In this document: positions 48,001-62,587 of the stretch, piece by piece | Position numbering within the stretch: the stretch's first letter is position 1 | How the letters are laid out: each line of letters begins with the position of its first letter | From: Anthostomella pinea | Taxonomy: Eukaryota; Ascomycota; Sordariomycetes; Xylariales; Xylariaceae | DNA length: 64,000 nucleotides | NCBI GenBank assembly: GCA_963556695.1 | Contig: CAUWAG010000003.1 | Coordinates: forward strand, 3,472,001-3,536,000 | Direction: 5' to 3' | Notes under the pieces: generated by a model | The model's database searches: none | What the model saw: the letters and a program-made list of their open reading frames with translations, nothing else | What the model was told of the DNA's origin: nothing | Translations under genes and position numbers: made by a program

Positions 48001-48726
48001 AGGGACGGACTCGCCAACTTCCGAGAGTGGTGGCAAGACGTCCAGGTGCACAACCGACCCAAGGAAGCCGACCAGGCGAACACGTTCCGCCGGAAGTTCC
48101 GCAAGTCGCAGGGCACCAAGCTCTTCCTGCCGCCCGCGTTCCCGAGCCCGGCCGTCTTCGACGCCTACCTGCACCCCGAGGTCGACAGCGCGGCGGAGCC
48201 GTTCGAGTGGGGCGTGCCCGACGTCGAGGGCCTGCGCCGGTTCCTCATGGACACCATCGGCTGGAGCCAGGAGCGCACCGACGAGGTCCTGGTTCCGGTC
48301 ATCCGCGACATGAACCGCCGCGAGGCCGAGGGCACCCAGAGCAACATCACGCGCTACTTTGAGGGGTCCGTTGGCGTCGGCGCGAAGCCCAAGGAGGCGT
48401 TTGCGCCCAGGCAGCGAATGAGGGGGAGCAAGCGCATGGCTGAGGCTGTCAACAAGCTCCGCGCGCACCATGCAGGTGGGGACAGCAGTAATGTGGCCTC
48501 GGAGGCGGCAGTGGAGGACGAGGGGCTGGCACCGGCGGCGCAGCCTGGTGCGCGGAAGCGCAAGGCGAAGAACACAACGGTCGTCGATGATGACGATGAT
48601 GATGATGGGGACTTTGTTGACGAGGATGGCGACGGCGATGGCGTTCGGGAAACTGCAGGCAGGAAAAGGGGTAGAGGGAAGACTAGGGGGAAGACTAGGG
48701 GCAAGCGGGCTAAGGCGTCTACGTAG
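45001..48726 (+). CDS. rad13: XPG/Rad2 (Rad13) nucleotide-excision-repair endonuclease
   Basis: A single exon of 1241 aa runs from the ATG at 45001 (MGVNGLWTVIQPCARP) to the TAG at 48724-48726. The XPG N domain comes first, with KRLAVDASIWIYQF and PVFVFDGGAPALKRQT. A long acidic spacer follows, containing a ubiquitin-interacting-motif-like helix (MNRAIAMSLKTQ, about residue 438). The I domain starts near residue 880 (MEAEAQCAELVNLGLVDG and TDDSDTFLFGG, then SDYTEGLPGVGPVTAVEIL, the helix-hairpin-helix). A PCNA-binding PIP box follows (QSNITRYF, Gln1113), and the tail is basic with nuclear-localisation character. The enzyme makes the 3' incision in nucleotide excision repair and also stabilises TFIIH. 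Acidic metal ligands are present in both domains. Length and order are normal. Confidence 0.96.
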   Translation: MGVNGLWTVIQPCARPTNLATLNRKRLAVDASIWIYQFLKAVRDKEGNALRNSHVVGFFRRICKLLWFGIRPVFVFDGGAPALKRQTITGRKQRREGRRDDAVRTAGKLLAVQMQRIAEEEGDKRRRRMEMETQGVPEVEEEVEEIPDAEKLVYVEELGMDQQQRQQNRKFFKQDAYHLPELNGSIEGMGRPEDPRIMSIEELEEYARQFNTGEDINVYDFSKIDFEGEFFKSLPPADRYNILNAARLRSRMRMGLGKEQLDSMFPDRMAFSRFQIERVKERNNLTQRLMKEAGMTGLDLTIGGSARIAGERDREYILVKNDGVEGGWALGVVSREKDQGEIHKPIDVDALEFQFQAKEEDMELEDDDFEDVPIEGLNRLPKANEQPGIRDDLIDSVMVDKNEDSLFVGGGAANTDMDGLFAPQDDNERLFDDEEEDMNRAIAMSLKTQHGVGAEEEEEGDEEEFEDVPAPVWTQKAVQQPKPVASRSGNMIAHIVNNRANAAVPKRRQSNASSDSDVDLRAALSAAKKKKATASKPQPAPAPAPAFPNVKNPFDGPLPFEKLDLRSSIFAKKETKGPTKPSKNEAEAATNSDEELAGGFIQDTEENEKARPLPPWMMQDQTDIRDNMIAQRERENEMNEEDRQAALEEERRQHKEAIIEIESSDSGNESDLEFIEPPLPARQKSPVPAEEIHDSPRLSPASLTKVHPPVGVDDVQVDDTKRANSFPEQTLSGVHSPDSVTSPKSPSKSSSPDPDFEEVDILQPAAEPSDKATALPEESPELVFENVPEVAPEPDQNPEEPESVPNAANDVLFGDAEFDDEFSDPEEEELLAQMAEEAEEHARFASQLNNKSERENQDAYERELKALRTQQKKDRRDADEVTQIMITECQALLRYFGIPYITAPMEAEAQCAELVNLGLVDGIVTDDSDTFLFGGTRVYKNMFNSNKFVECYLGSDLEKELSLSREQLISIAQLLGSDYTEGLPGVGPVTAVEILSEFPGRDGLANFREWWQDVQVHNRPKEADQANTFRRKFRKSQGTKLFLPPAFPSPAVFDAYLHPEVDSAAEPFEWGVPDVEGLRRFLMDTIGWSQERTDEVLVPVIRDMNRREAEGTQSNITRYFEGSVGVGAKPKEAFAPRQRMRGSKRMAEAVNKLRAHHAGGDSSNVASEAAVEDEGLAPAAQPGARKRKAKNTTVVDDDDDDDGDFVDEDGDGDGVRETAGRKRGRGKTRGKTRGKRAKAST

Positions 48727-49040
48727 ATCCAGAGTTGAGATTCGATGATACCTTACCTACCTAGATGAAGAAATGTTGTTACACTGTAGCTGAACATTTT
48801 CCAAGCTGCTCCTTGAATCTTTGGAATGGGGTGCCAAGGGATCCCCCCCGCTCGCGATTCACGAAGACTTGTCTCTTGGGAAGGAAGTCGGCGCCAAAGA
48901 CTCGGCCACTCCAAGGTTCCGACATGTTGCTAAAGCATAGGTGTTGCCGTGTGATATATTACGTATCGGATGAAAAGTACCTTTTCAAACCATAACTTAT
49001 ACGATAGACCATACCCAGGTCCAAAACCACCCATCCCATC
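48727..49040. other. Convergent 3' spacer
   Basis: This is 314 bp between the XPG stop and the next minus-strand stop. No feature was seen. Confidence 0.4.
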
Positions 49041-49711
49041 TCACTCAATCGGCACCAAGACCACGCTCTCCAGGCCGTCCCCATCCTCGCCACAGCCCCC
49101 CATCTCCTTCCCACCCATCTCCCCCTCCTCATCCTCGTCCACATCTTCGACAGTAACAGCGAAACAAGAGCCACGGCCCTTCCCTCCATCCCGCCCACCC
49201 ACACCTTTCTCGACATCGTCATCCCCATGGCCTTCCCTCCTCACAAGCTCCCTCTCCATCTCCAGCAACTCCCCCTCCCGCCTCATCACGTCAGCTTCGC
49301 GTGCCAGGAACTCCTCTTCTCGCTTGAGCAGCTCCTGCCACAGCCGCATCCTTTCCCTGTCCAGTGCCTCCTCGCGGTCCTTGCGTTCGGTCTGGGTTTG
49401 GGTGGTCTCGAGCGCGTGGAAGTCTTCTTTCTGGGCACCGGGGAGGACGGGTCGGCGCGCTGCGCGTGAGCGTGCTAGTTGGTGGCAGAGGAGCAGTGGG
49501 GGGAGTCTGTGTCCAATGTTGATGGGTTGTCAGTCTGGCTCTTTCTTCCTCCTGGACAGGATTTGGTGGATCGGGAACAGGGAAGGAGTGTAGTGATTTT
49601 GATGGATATTGGACGGCGAGAAGAGCGTGATGGAGCCTCGCTCACCAGGAAGGCCAGAGCCTTGAAGGGCGACTCTGCCGGTGGCGCTCGGCCGAACTGT
49701 ATGGATCCCAT
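49041..49711 (-). CDS. Small coiled-coil protein, frame break at a six-G run
   Basis: The model has two exons, 49711-49646 and 49506-49041, with a 139-nt intron (GTGAGC...ACACAG). The start MGSIQFGRAPPAESPFKALA is distinctive and ends at a phase-0 junction. Exon 2 then begins in a frame that fails. Removing one C from the C6 run (G6 at 49498-49503 on the plus strand) gives TPPLLLCHQLARSR, a short hydrophobic segment with basic flank. A long coiled coil follows (ETTQTQTERKDREEALDRER, then LWQELLKREEEFLAREADVM) and an acidic end. The restored length would be about 176 aa. The plan suggests a membrane-anchored coiled-coil protein of unknown function. As elsewhere in this window, a homopolymer error or a very recent mutation is likely. 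Confidence 0.62.
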
Positions 49712-51005
49712 ATAACCGAATCGATACATGATGTAGAATCAAATAATTGATTATGTGTAGTAGATACGTGTTGACTGGCTGATGACTTAGGCGTGCTGCT
49801 TGCTAGTTAGGTGTTGAAGGAAACTTCCAAGCCAATTTCGACTGAATGAAGAGTTGCAAAGACGGAGACAACTCCTGTTGGCAGGGGATGGCTGGAAGAT
49901 GGGGTTATACGAGAGACTTGGCTGCCTGGCACAAGGCACAATGTCATGTCTCATGTCAATACGAGGTGGTTACGCCGATGAAAAGCTCCTGGCCAATCCC
50001 GTGTGCGCCAATGGCCTCGATCTAGGCTGACCAGCTCGTATCCTGAGCAATCAGAATCAACTATTCAGTAAACCTCAACTCAGGAATGTTTACATGTAAC
50101 AAGGAGTACAGGTGTCATGTTTCAGTCGGTACTTACTTATGATCCCGTATGTGGCATTGCGAGTTGACGTGTAGTGTATCTCTTCCCACGTGTTACACTC
50201 AGTCCTCATAAGTCTCCGTGCGCGCCATGTTGGGAGGAATTCAGATCATACGTTTGAGTTTAAGAATACTAGCATAAGCAGACAGGAATAAGCAGCTTTA
50301 GTTTGATACGCCACTCCTAATACTTATTCCATGGTGCTTATTCCGATTTAATAAATTTACCGTTACCTGCTGAGATGGGTGGTATACGGAGACTTATAAG
50401 GGTCCAGTGTACCTTAAACGTACAATTTCATTGCTACCAAACTTATGTTACACCAACACAAACCCTTTCTCGACCGTGATGAGTAATTATCGACGTCGAT
50501 CTCCTTCCATCGTTGAATCAACCCAGACGCGGGACTTGAGATCTGGGCGGTCAGACACAGGGTTCTTTATTTATTTTTATTCCCTTGAGCGCTGGATGCT
50601 GTGATAAGATGCCCGCCTCTCTATTGATATAACCAGTAAACAGTTAACCAGCTCGTGGGAAGTCTGCCTTGTCGGCTTGGCTCAAAGACATCTTGCTCGG
50701 GTGAAACATGCAGAAGGACGCAGTTTCAAAGTTGGATCTGATGGTCAGCGTCTTCCTGCCGAAGGCTGCTGTGCTGCTCGTGGGGACCAGTGCAGTCTCT
50801 TCTGCCACAACATCACGCTACCTACCCGTGTGCAGTCACTGACAAATGGCAAAAACGTGTATCTTTTCTTATCAGTCGAAACTTGTTCTTTATGTACGAA
50901 TAAGTGAGGCAAGCTCAATGTATATACAGTTGAATCAACATGGCTACGTGTCGCATCAAGCCCGCCGCAGTAGATGCCAACTTTGACGTCTCGGCCACCC
51001 TTCTA
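49712..51005. other. 1.3-kb gene-free region
   Basis: No supported gene. An AT-rich part at about 50240-50410 contains repeated AATAAGCA/ACTTATTCC-like words. It holds the upstream region of the coiled-coil gene and the 3' flank of the xylanase gene. Confidence 0.4.
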
Positions 51006-54120
<3,115 letters not shown>

Positions 54121-57100
54121 TCATACCCCCGTAGTTTCCGAGTATGGTGTGGTTAGGTCGACTAGTTGCTCCATTCTAGGAATGAGCTCGGGCATGCGGA
54201 ACGGTTTGGAGATGACGTCGTCCTATATTACGTTTTAGTATCACTCAGACAGGGCTCTCCATCAAACAAACTTACAACACCTGCGGCTTTGGCATCTTCA
54301 ATCTGCTCAGGCCGAGCATATGCCGTGACAGCAATAATTGGAATATGACTAACCAGCGTCCCTTCTCGCTCTAGTTGGCGGATCTTTCGGGCGCAGGTCA
54401 TGCCGTCCATGACTGGCATCTCCAAATCCATCAGGATTATCGAGATGTCGTCGCCCGTCTCTTCGTTCCCATGCCAGAACCGCGATTCCTTCAGAACTTC
54501 TAAAGCTTCCCCTCCGTGATTTGCGACCTTGGTGTTGTTCCCAACGGTGCGAAGCGACCGTTGGAGCACTTTCTGATTCACAATGTTGTCTTCCACGATG
54601 AGGACGTCAAATAGGCGGCGCCCATCTTCCGAAAACCTCGGTTTGGAGGGAGCCACGGTCTTGGTGGTGCGGCTCAGAGCCTCGCGGGCCGTGGACTTTG
54701 GATGTCGCGTCTCAATCGTGGTAGATGACCCTGGAGCGCGGGTAAGGGGTGGTGCACTTGGCAGTGTCTTGATATCGGAAGATGGACAGCTTGTCTTGCG
54801 GCTCTGGAGGTAGAAAGAGAAGGTGCTGCCGACGCCCTTTTGCGAGGTCACACCGATCTGGCCGCCCTGCAGTTCAGTCAAGATCCTGGAAATGAATAGA
54901 CCCAATCCGGATCCACCGTACTGAACGTGAGTGCGGGGTGAGGCCTGTGAGAAGCGCTGGAATAGGAGCTTTCTCTCATGCTCATCCAAGCCCCGGCCGG
55001 TGTCCTGGACGGAAAAATGGAGATTGATTTTCTCGCCGTCTCCCCAATCAGGGTGGTCCGTCAAGTCGTCCTTGTCGGCTCTGTCGCTCTGGAAGTACAA
55101 GATCTCCGAGTCGGTTCGCTCGGAAATTTCCTTGGACGCATCGAGAGTAACGATGATAGACCGCTGAGCACATGCTTGGGTGAACTTGATAGCGTTGGTC
55201 ATCAGATTGATCAGCACCTGCAAGAGTCGCGAAGGATCTAGTTTGACCCAGTCAATACCCATATCGAGGTAGCGGTTCTTGACTTGGAACTTCATCTCAA
55301 TGCCATTCGTGTTCAGCTCGCCCTCAAACATCTTGAGAACCCTCTGCACCACCGCCAGTGGCTGCACTTCGACAGGGGTGACCAGGAGCAGCTGGGAGTC
55401 TAGTTTGGAGAGTGTCAAAATATCGTCGACTATCCGCTTCTGATGGCTTGCACAAAGCGTGATCGTGTTGGCCGCTTCGAGACACGCTTCCAAGGCAAGT
55501 CTCAGGTTCTCGCTCTTCTCTGTCCACTCGCTGGAAGTGCTGTAGAATGTCAGAGTATTAGCAATTTCGTCCGCACATTGGAGAATGGCGCTGAGTGGAT
55601 TGCGCATTTCGTGACTTGTTATATCGATGAAATTTTCCTGCTGGCGTTTGAGCTCGACGGCTTCCTCGCGGCGGTGCATTTGGATCTGCTCGGCCAATTT
55701 CTGCTGCGAAATGTTCGTGATGCATCCAAAAATTCCTTTTATGCCGCCGTTGACATTCCTCTCCGGATAGGCACTCATCAGCACCCAAGTGTCGATCACC
55801 GTTTCGCCTTCATGGCGAGAACATTTAAATCTGAACTCATGAGTTATGGCGACCTTCTCCGTGATCAGATGATGCCACACCTTCTCTAATGCAGGCCTGT
55901 CTTCGTCTTTCACGCTTTGCATCCAGTTGTTGACGCTATGTGATCTGTTGTGCCTCGATATATCCCACCACATATCGTTACAGTATGTGATGTGACCCAT
56001 ATGGTTGGCTATGAACATACCCACTGGAGCAAACTCGGCCATCCGCGTGAATTTGAGTTCGCTCTCCTCCACCTCCTGGGTTCGGATGTGGAGTTGCTTG
56101 GTCAACTCTTGCCGATCAGCGGCTGCCATCTGCGCCGCCTTCTGTCCGCGGCGTATCTCCTCTTCGAAAAGAACCACGGATGCCAACGATGTAGCCAGCT
56201 GTCTCGACAACAAGTTGACGAAAAGCTCGTAGTCTTCGTCAAAGGGTCGCCTGGGATTGACGCCCATGACGATGAAGCCAACCACGCTTTCGCTGCCGGT
56301 CGTGGGGTGGACTGGGAAGATAACGATCGAGTGGCATGGTTCGCCGCCACCTCGCCACTCGAACCCATCCATCAGACCTTCCGGTAACGTCCCTTTCTCC
56401 GCTGACAGAATGACTGGTCTTCCCGAATTGGACATTGATTCTCGCATATACGGAGCGAAGCCCTCGTTGCTGGTTCTCAGATCCAAGGCAGAAACTAGAC
56501 ACTGGTGTCCCTGTGGTACGCCGACGGAAGCCTCGAGGATCAGATGTGGCGGGTTTACAAAGCTGCCCGAGTGCATAGACGACACGTCGCTCTCGGGATC
56601 TTCTGTGACAGAGTATACCAAGTTGAATGGGACGTCGTCCTCGTTGTATTCCAGTCCTTCGTGGACCAGAGTCCAGAAGCCCTTGACCTCGCGGGCCAGC
56701 GCGGTCTTCTCGCCGACTTCGCGCAAGGTGTGCATTCTTCGCTCGGCCACCTTCCGCCGAGTATTCTCAAAGGCCGGGTTGTATAGGCCTACAACGGAAC
56801 CGTCGTCACCAACGAGCGGAACAATAGACCACGAGAAGAAAGTCTCCTCATTGAAACCATTCCTCTTCAAGATGAGCCGATCATCGTTCTTCATGGTAGC
56901 TTGGCCAGATTCCCAGGCACCCTCGAAGACAGCGGCGACCTCTGGCCAAATCTCATTCCATGCCTCTTTGTAGCTTTGGCCCATGAGTTTAGGATGTTTC
57001 TGCCCTGCCATGGCGACATAGGCTTCGTTGTATATCGCCGTGAACTCTCGGCCCCAATACATGGCTGCGGGATGAGGACTGCCCATGACCATGTTAGCCA

Positions 57101-58595
57101 TGGCTAGCAATTCTGCGGACCAGTCCTCAATGGGGCCAAGGGGCGTCGACGCCCAGTCCCTTGTGCGGGCGAAGCGAACATGTTCGGGAAGATCGGGTGT
57201 CAGAGGAATCCGCGTCCAGTCGAACGAAGGTCGCGGGGACGACAAGGTGACAGAGGGCGTGAAGTCGGTGCTGCGGTGCAATGATACCGGCTCTCCAGCG
57301 TCGCTACCGACACTAGGTTGGCCGTCGTCCTCCACATTGCCGAAGTAGTCTCGATCGGGTATTACAATGTCACTGGGCGTTTTGGGCTGGGCATTCGGTG
57401 TTAACCCACGACTCCGGGACTCGACGCTGGGTTCACGCTCGTGTGACGGTTCGGGTGAGGTTCGCGCAATGGAAGCTGCGCTCCTGTTCGCACTGACGAA
57501 ACGGAATCTGTTCCTGAGAGTAGAGCAGGTCCAGTCAACACCCCCATAATGGTATGCAGGCATGAAAACATCCAGCCCGTCCACATTCACCCCGCCGCTC
57601 TTCACCCAGTTTTTGAAGCCGGAGAACTGGTCCTTGCCACCCTTCGCATCCGCGTCATCCTGAAAATCCACAAAGATCAAGTGGCGGATAGCATCAGACA
57701 CATGCAGGGCGGGATTCGCATACAAAACAGCAAAGGGCCCAGGAGTCGTGTTGGCGGGATTTGCGCCATCGACGATGAAGGTGGGTCGGTCGTCACGCTC
57801 CAACAGCTCCAAGATACCTATGCTTTGGAGCACCTGTATTCCCGGAGTGGACGACTGGGTATCAGGACTTCGGGTTTGATTTACAGCATCGATCGAGGAC
57901 CAGCTACCGGGAGTACTTGAAGATCTCGCGGGACTTGCTGAACTGACGGTGCCCCGCGCAAGCTTCAGAGTTGTCACCTCTCCACTCTCCCGAACGCTCT
58001 TCAACATTGTGGTGGCCTGAGACCCAGAGAAGCTGGGCGGCCTCTCGATGGGCGGCCTCTGCTTATGCGAGAAGAACAGGGGCGAGGTCAGGCCGGCGAC
58101 GAGCTTTTGGGGAAGCGCGGGTTTGGTGAAGGTACTGAGGTCTATGGTGCCAGGGGGTGGAAGCCGTGTGCGCTGTTTCTTCGAAAAAGGTTGACTATTG
58201 TCCTGAGCCCCAGCCTCGTCGTCTGAGGACCTCTTGCCCACTCCAGACCGGGTCTGGTGCAATTGCTGTGCGGCAGCCGAGTTCAGTCGCGCCTTTGCGT
58301 TGAGATCGACCGATGGTAGGTGGGCTGTTCTGCTGCCGAAATTAGGGGTGTGAGTGGCAGGCCCAGCAGCTGTCAGACCATAGTGGCCGATCTCGGTCGA
58401 GGAATGCCCTACGTGGTGGACGGGGACATTCGTATCGTTAGCGAGCGTGTATTGGTTTTGTCGGATTGCTTGGGCGAAGGGACCGGAGACGGCGGACGCA
58501 GACGCGGATCGGGTGTGAGCGCGGAGGGCAGGAGTCGGGATTTCCCCCGGTCTGTTTGGGCGTGGAGGGTCGTCTCTGTTTGTTTCTAAATTCAT
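54121..58595 (-). CDS. Hybrid histidine kinase with PAS region, HisKA, HATPase and receiver
   Basis: Exon 1 (58595-54276) is followed by a 53-nt intron and a 34-codon exon (54222-54121); the product is 1473 aa. The start is the first ATG, at 58595. The N-terminal 500 residues are mostly disordered and Ser/Pro-rich. A region around RDWASTPLGPIEDW and a GAF-like part come next, then a PAS domain (AEFAPVGMFIANHMGHITYC). HisKA has His995 (DITSHEMRNPLSAILQ). The HATPase_c domain has LINLMTNAIKFTQ, DTGRGLDEHERK and GGSGLGLFIS. The receiver has Asp1390 (ILMDLEMPVMDG) and its last helices lie in exon 2 (VISKPFRMPEL). No membrane span is seen, so it is probably a cytosolic sensor feeding the HPt/response-regulator phosphorelay. 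The stimulus is unknown. Confidence 0.93.
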
Positions 58596-61374
58596 GAAGT
58601 GACTGTTATGAAAAGCCTTCTCCGTCACGGTGGATGAACCTTTCTCCTTCACGAATCACGGTGGATGTCCAACGCCGAGCTCCAGCTGCGAAAGCAAAGA
58701 CTGTGCCAAAGTACCTGTCCCGATCGTCAGGAATTGTGGAGGGGAGGGTCGTGTGGCCGTGGCCATTGACAGGTTCGGCGAAGGGGCGCGCGATGCTGGT
58801 ATGGGAGATTGAGCAGGCGAGGTTCAGGGAGTTTCAAAGCGTACAAACGATGGATCCGGAAGAATGGGACGGTAGGATCGGGCTGTGTGCAGGTGGTAAC
58901 AGTGGTATGTGGTATGTGGCATGGGCCAAGCTCGTACCGGCGTCCGGCAACTTCCCAGGCTTCCCCGCCAGAGGGCGTCTACCTACCTATTCGAATTTCG
59001 AAGATCGGGATAGGGCGACAGGCTGACAGACAGGGCTGGCTCGCTTCTTCCTCAAAGCAGCGTTCCTTTCCTCCAAAGATGATGCTAGAGGACGAGACGT
59101 GGCAGTCGCGAATTATTACAGTCGAACCACTCCTACAATATGCAGTAAGTACCTGACAGAAGTGTGGAAAGGGGGAGGTAGAGCCTGACGGGCGGCCAGG
59201 CGGACAGGTCGGCGACTGGGCGGATCGGTCAAGAGATGGAGACACTGGAGAGGCGATGCCGATGCGAGCACTGAGGAGAACTGAGCAGACAGACAGGCAG
59301 AGGAAGGATCTATCGACAAGGTTGTATAAGCAGGGGTTGCGACGACCACACAAAGGAGTGCCGAGTGAGAAGTCAGAACAGCAGCAGGGCCAGCAGGCGG
59401 GTTGAAAGTGGAATGATTATCAGTGATCTGGATCGCCACAGAGCTTCAGAGTGCCTATCGGAACCCCGGTTGACGACAAGGGAGGGGTAAGGAACTGCAG
59501 GGACTATACCTAAATAAGTACTGTACTGTTGGTAACGTCTGGTGCTATGCGGCTGCTTGCTGGAGCTTCTTGACAGTTTTGTTGTTGTTGATGATGCCAG
59601 ACGAATGTATGCAAAACACTGGACAGGGCACTCGAGCATGGGTTCATCATTTCAATATCGTGTTTGACAACTTGACATGAGGACTCGACGGGAGCACGAA
59701 AATGTATCAAACGTGAAATCGAGGCTAGTAGAGAGTCTGTCTGTCAGTCTGTCTACTGTCCGACTGTCCGACTGTCTAGCGCAGAGAGGCAAACTGGCAG
59801 AAGTTGAAAGCAGCACAGTGAGCCCCCCCACGGCCCCTGCCAACATGGAAAGAGTGGTCCAAGTGTGGGTGATGGTTTGCGGAAGTGCCAGCGTCGATCA
59901 CTGTTCCGACAGCCCTGTAACGCCCCAACGCCTGTAAGTGGCGCCTGCAGCCGGGTGGCAAGGGTGGTCCCCGGCGTGTGCTGATGAACCCCAGGGAAGT
60001 TTGGAAAAGTCTTGTCGTCTTCTGTTTCAACTTTCCACTCAGCCACTGCGCTTCCAGGGCTGCCGATGGTAATCGGTAACACTTATTTCAGTATTTCGCC
60101 AGAGTGTTTGGTGTGTGTATTCGCATCAGTTCTCAGACTTGTGGTTCAGAGGGGAGCCACCCACATCATCACATGTGCGCCTATCTACGGTAATGAAAGA
60201 CTTGGGGGACCGGAGCTTTGGTGCGAAAAATAGACGGACTCGCGCCATCGTGCTGCCGGGCTGCTTACCTACAGCATGTACTTGGAATTGGGCCCATCTA
60301 GACTTCAGGATCGACGATGACCCCGTCAATGCTAACCACTGGAGTGCCACGAGGCATTTGCGATGGGTCTACCGTCTACGTCTTGGGCCAAGAACGGGAA
60401 TGCCAGGCTGGGCTGTAGGTACAGGAGCTACGGTAGCTGTCACGGCTGTCTCATTCCATGCTACCAACGGCAGTTTACTAGTAAGAGGTAACCTTGGTCC
60501 TTAAGGCAGAGAATACCTTGGTGGATGAGAAGGAAATCAATCGGATTTAGAAGAATGCTATGCATGTCAGATGGGATTTATATTGAATGCGGTCCAAACA
60601 GCCGAAGTACTGTCACCCCGCTGCCGTCCCATCCGTGGGTCACACAGAACCCTATCAATCCTACAGGTCTGGACCAGCGGACCTAGGACTTACCTGGAAT
60701 TTGCAACCTGATGTTGTGATACGTGAACTGAACGCTGTCATAGCTTTTTTAATACCGCTTGGGACGCAGAGTCACGATATACAGCAGTCGTTACGCGAGA
60801 GGTCTGGGCTCACGTGTTTGTGGTTTGGCTATGCGATTTGTCAGAGAGTTTCCCGAGAATCGTCAAAATTGTCACCGGACTCCAGGTTCCGTCAAACGCT
60901 TTACTAATTATTAGTTCAGAGTCTATTGCAAGCACCGTTGAAGGGAAGGAAGCACCAACTCCAGTCTCTTGACAGTGTGGCAGAGGATCATCAACGGTAC
61001 ATGACTCAAACCTTGTGTCGCGGCTGTTTGGGTCGGGTGTTGTCGACTTTGCCAAGCCCACTGCCTGGCTCACCACCACAACTACCTACACACACTATTC
61101 CAGTGTACACGGAGCGCTTCGATCAAGCATGCAACTCAAGACGACGAGGCAAGCGCCGAACCCAAGGACGAGAATCCATAGATTGCAGTCTCCGACTCTC
61201 CGTGATCAACCCCACCTCCAGCTTGTCCTGCTTGGAGCTTCAGTTCTGGGGTCCGGGGATCCGGCGTAGGAGAACGGCTTCTCGTCTTCCGGCTTGAAGT
61301 CTTAATGAATATCCTTCGATGTCTTCTCTTGCACAGTTGAGTCGCTACAGGTGTCTCTGCATCAAGTCCTTGAC

Positions 61375-61404
61375 TCTACTCGTTTCTACTCGTTTCTACT
61401 CGTT
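61375..61404 (+). repeat. Three perfect 10-bp tandem units
   Basis: TCTACTCGTT is repeated three times without a mismatch. Confidence 0.9.
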
Positions 61405-62055
61405 CTGGGTAGACGGCAAACCGCAAAGTTCGACAAGTCGTCGTCTTCGGACTATTTGGGAAGATCTACAAATACGCCCACGCCAGATGTTGGCATATTT
61501 CATACATCACTGCTCCCAATAGGGAGTGAAGAGTGTTTAGGGGTCAAGTTTGACTGTGTGCCTCCGTACGATGATGCATTACCATCGATTTGGTTGGCAG
61601 CCGAGCAAGTTCTCTACTGTGATGCTCACTTCGTAATCACAGACAGACAGCACACGCCAAGCCATTTCAACGCGGCGTCAACCCTGGCTTCCACCTCATA
61701 TACCGTGTATGCACGAAATGGAATCTGATACAGTAATACGCATTCAACCTGATGTAGGAGGACATCATGGACTAAGTCCCCAAACGCCTTCGCGGACCTC
61801 ACAGGTGTGACTAGTGCAGCTGATGGAACAGTGACGAGAGTCGTTCCGGCGGCTGGTCGTGAACTGCCAGAGGCTGGAGAGGCCCCCAAAAACCGGCCCA
61901 CGAAGCCCTCAAAGCCCCCAAATGGCCCGGGTCGGCAGGAAGGGGGTTCATGATAGATGGATGGAAGATGACAAGGCCAATGGGAACCCTGCCTGGTCTA
62001 CGGCGTCTCGCCTGGTCATTGGTCACGATGCCGGAACCTGGAAGGGGCTGCATAA

Positions 62056-62077
62056 CTGCAGCCGTGCTGCAGCCGTG
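62056..62077 (+). repeat. Tandem CTGCAGCCGTG pair
   Basis: Two adjacent identical 11-bp units lie about 115 bp before the CCAAT-box cluster. Confidence 0.85.
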
Positions 62078-62191
62078 AGGCCCAATCCCGGCGCGGCACG
62101 CCATGCCGCGCAGGAAATCGGCTGTGCGAAGCGCCCACTCACGACCACCCTCGGCGCTTACTGCTCCCTGACCTCGCCGCCGCCTGCTCTC

Positions 62192-62216
62192 ATTGGCTTT
62201 CATTGGTCTTGATTGG
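62192..62216 (-). promoter_or_regulatory. Three inverted CCAAT boxes at exact 10-bp spacing
   Basis: ATTGG (CCAAT on the minus strand) occurs at 62192-62196, 62202-62206 and 62212-62216, each one helical turn apart. A fourth copy lies at 62018-62022. They sit about 370-400 bp upstream of the membrane-protein ATG. In ascomycetes CCAAT is bound by the Hap/CBC complex. Confidence 0.6.
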
Positions 62217-62587
62217 ACTTATCACCATGCAACCCGTGATTGACCTGCAGCCGCTTTGGGGGACACTTTCGATGCTACCACCCGCCTCTTCTTAAGATGT
62301 CGGGAACCCAACACCTTCTTGACCTCCAATTCCTTCGTGTCCAACCCTACGTAACCGTCTCGAAGTCGATCCCGCAATTGTCACGACAGTCGCCATCGCA
62401 GGCATTCCGATGTGAAGCAACGATCAATTGCTGGACACCAGCGACATAGTGTTCCAAGAAGTCTATGCCGGGTTTGATTTGGAAGGCGGTCACATCGATC
62501 TCACGGCTGGCCGGAAGACATCACGCCCTTGTCCCGAGTCCATCCTTCGCGGTTACGCGCTCCTTCAAAGCCAAAGTCGGTCCCAAC

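Larger units (their letters stand above)
58596..62587. other. 4-kb divergent gene-free region
   Basis: This lies between the histidine kinase (-) and the four-span membrane protein (+). I found no supported coding frame. It contains a (GTCT)n-like run at about 59737-59776, three perfect copies of TCTACTCGTT at 61375-61404, a tandem CTGCAGCCGTG pair at 62056-62077 and a cluster of inverted CCAAT boxes at 62018-62216. It is probably long upstream and leader sequence, with room for unrecognised non-coding transcripts. Confidence 0.45.
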
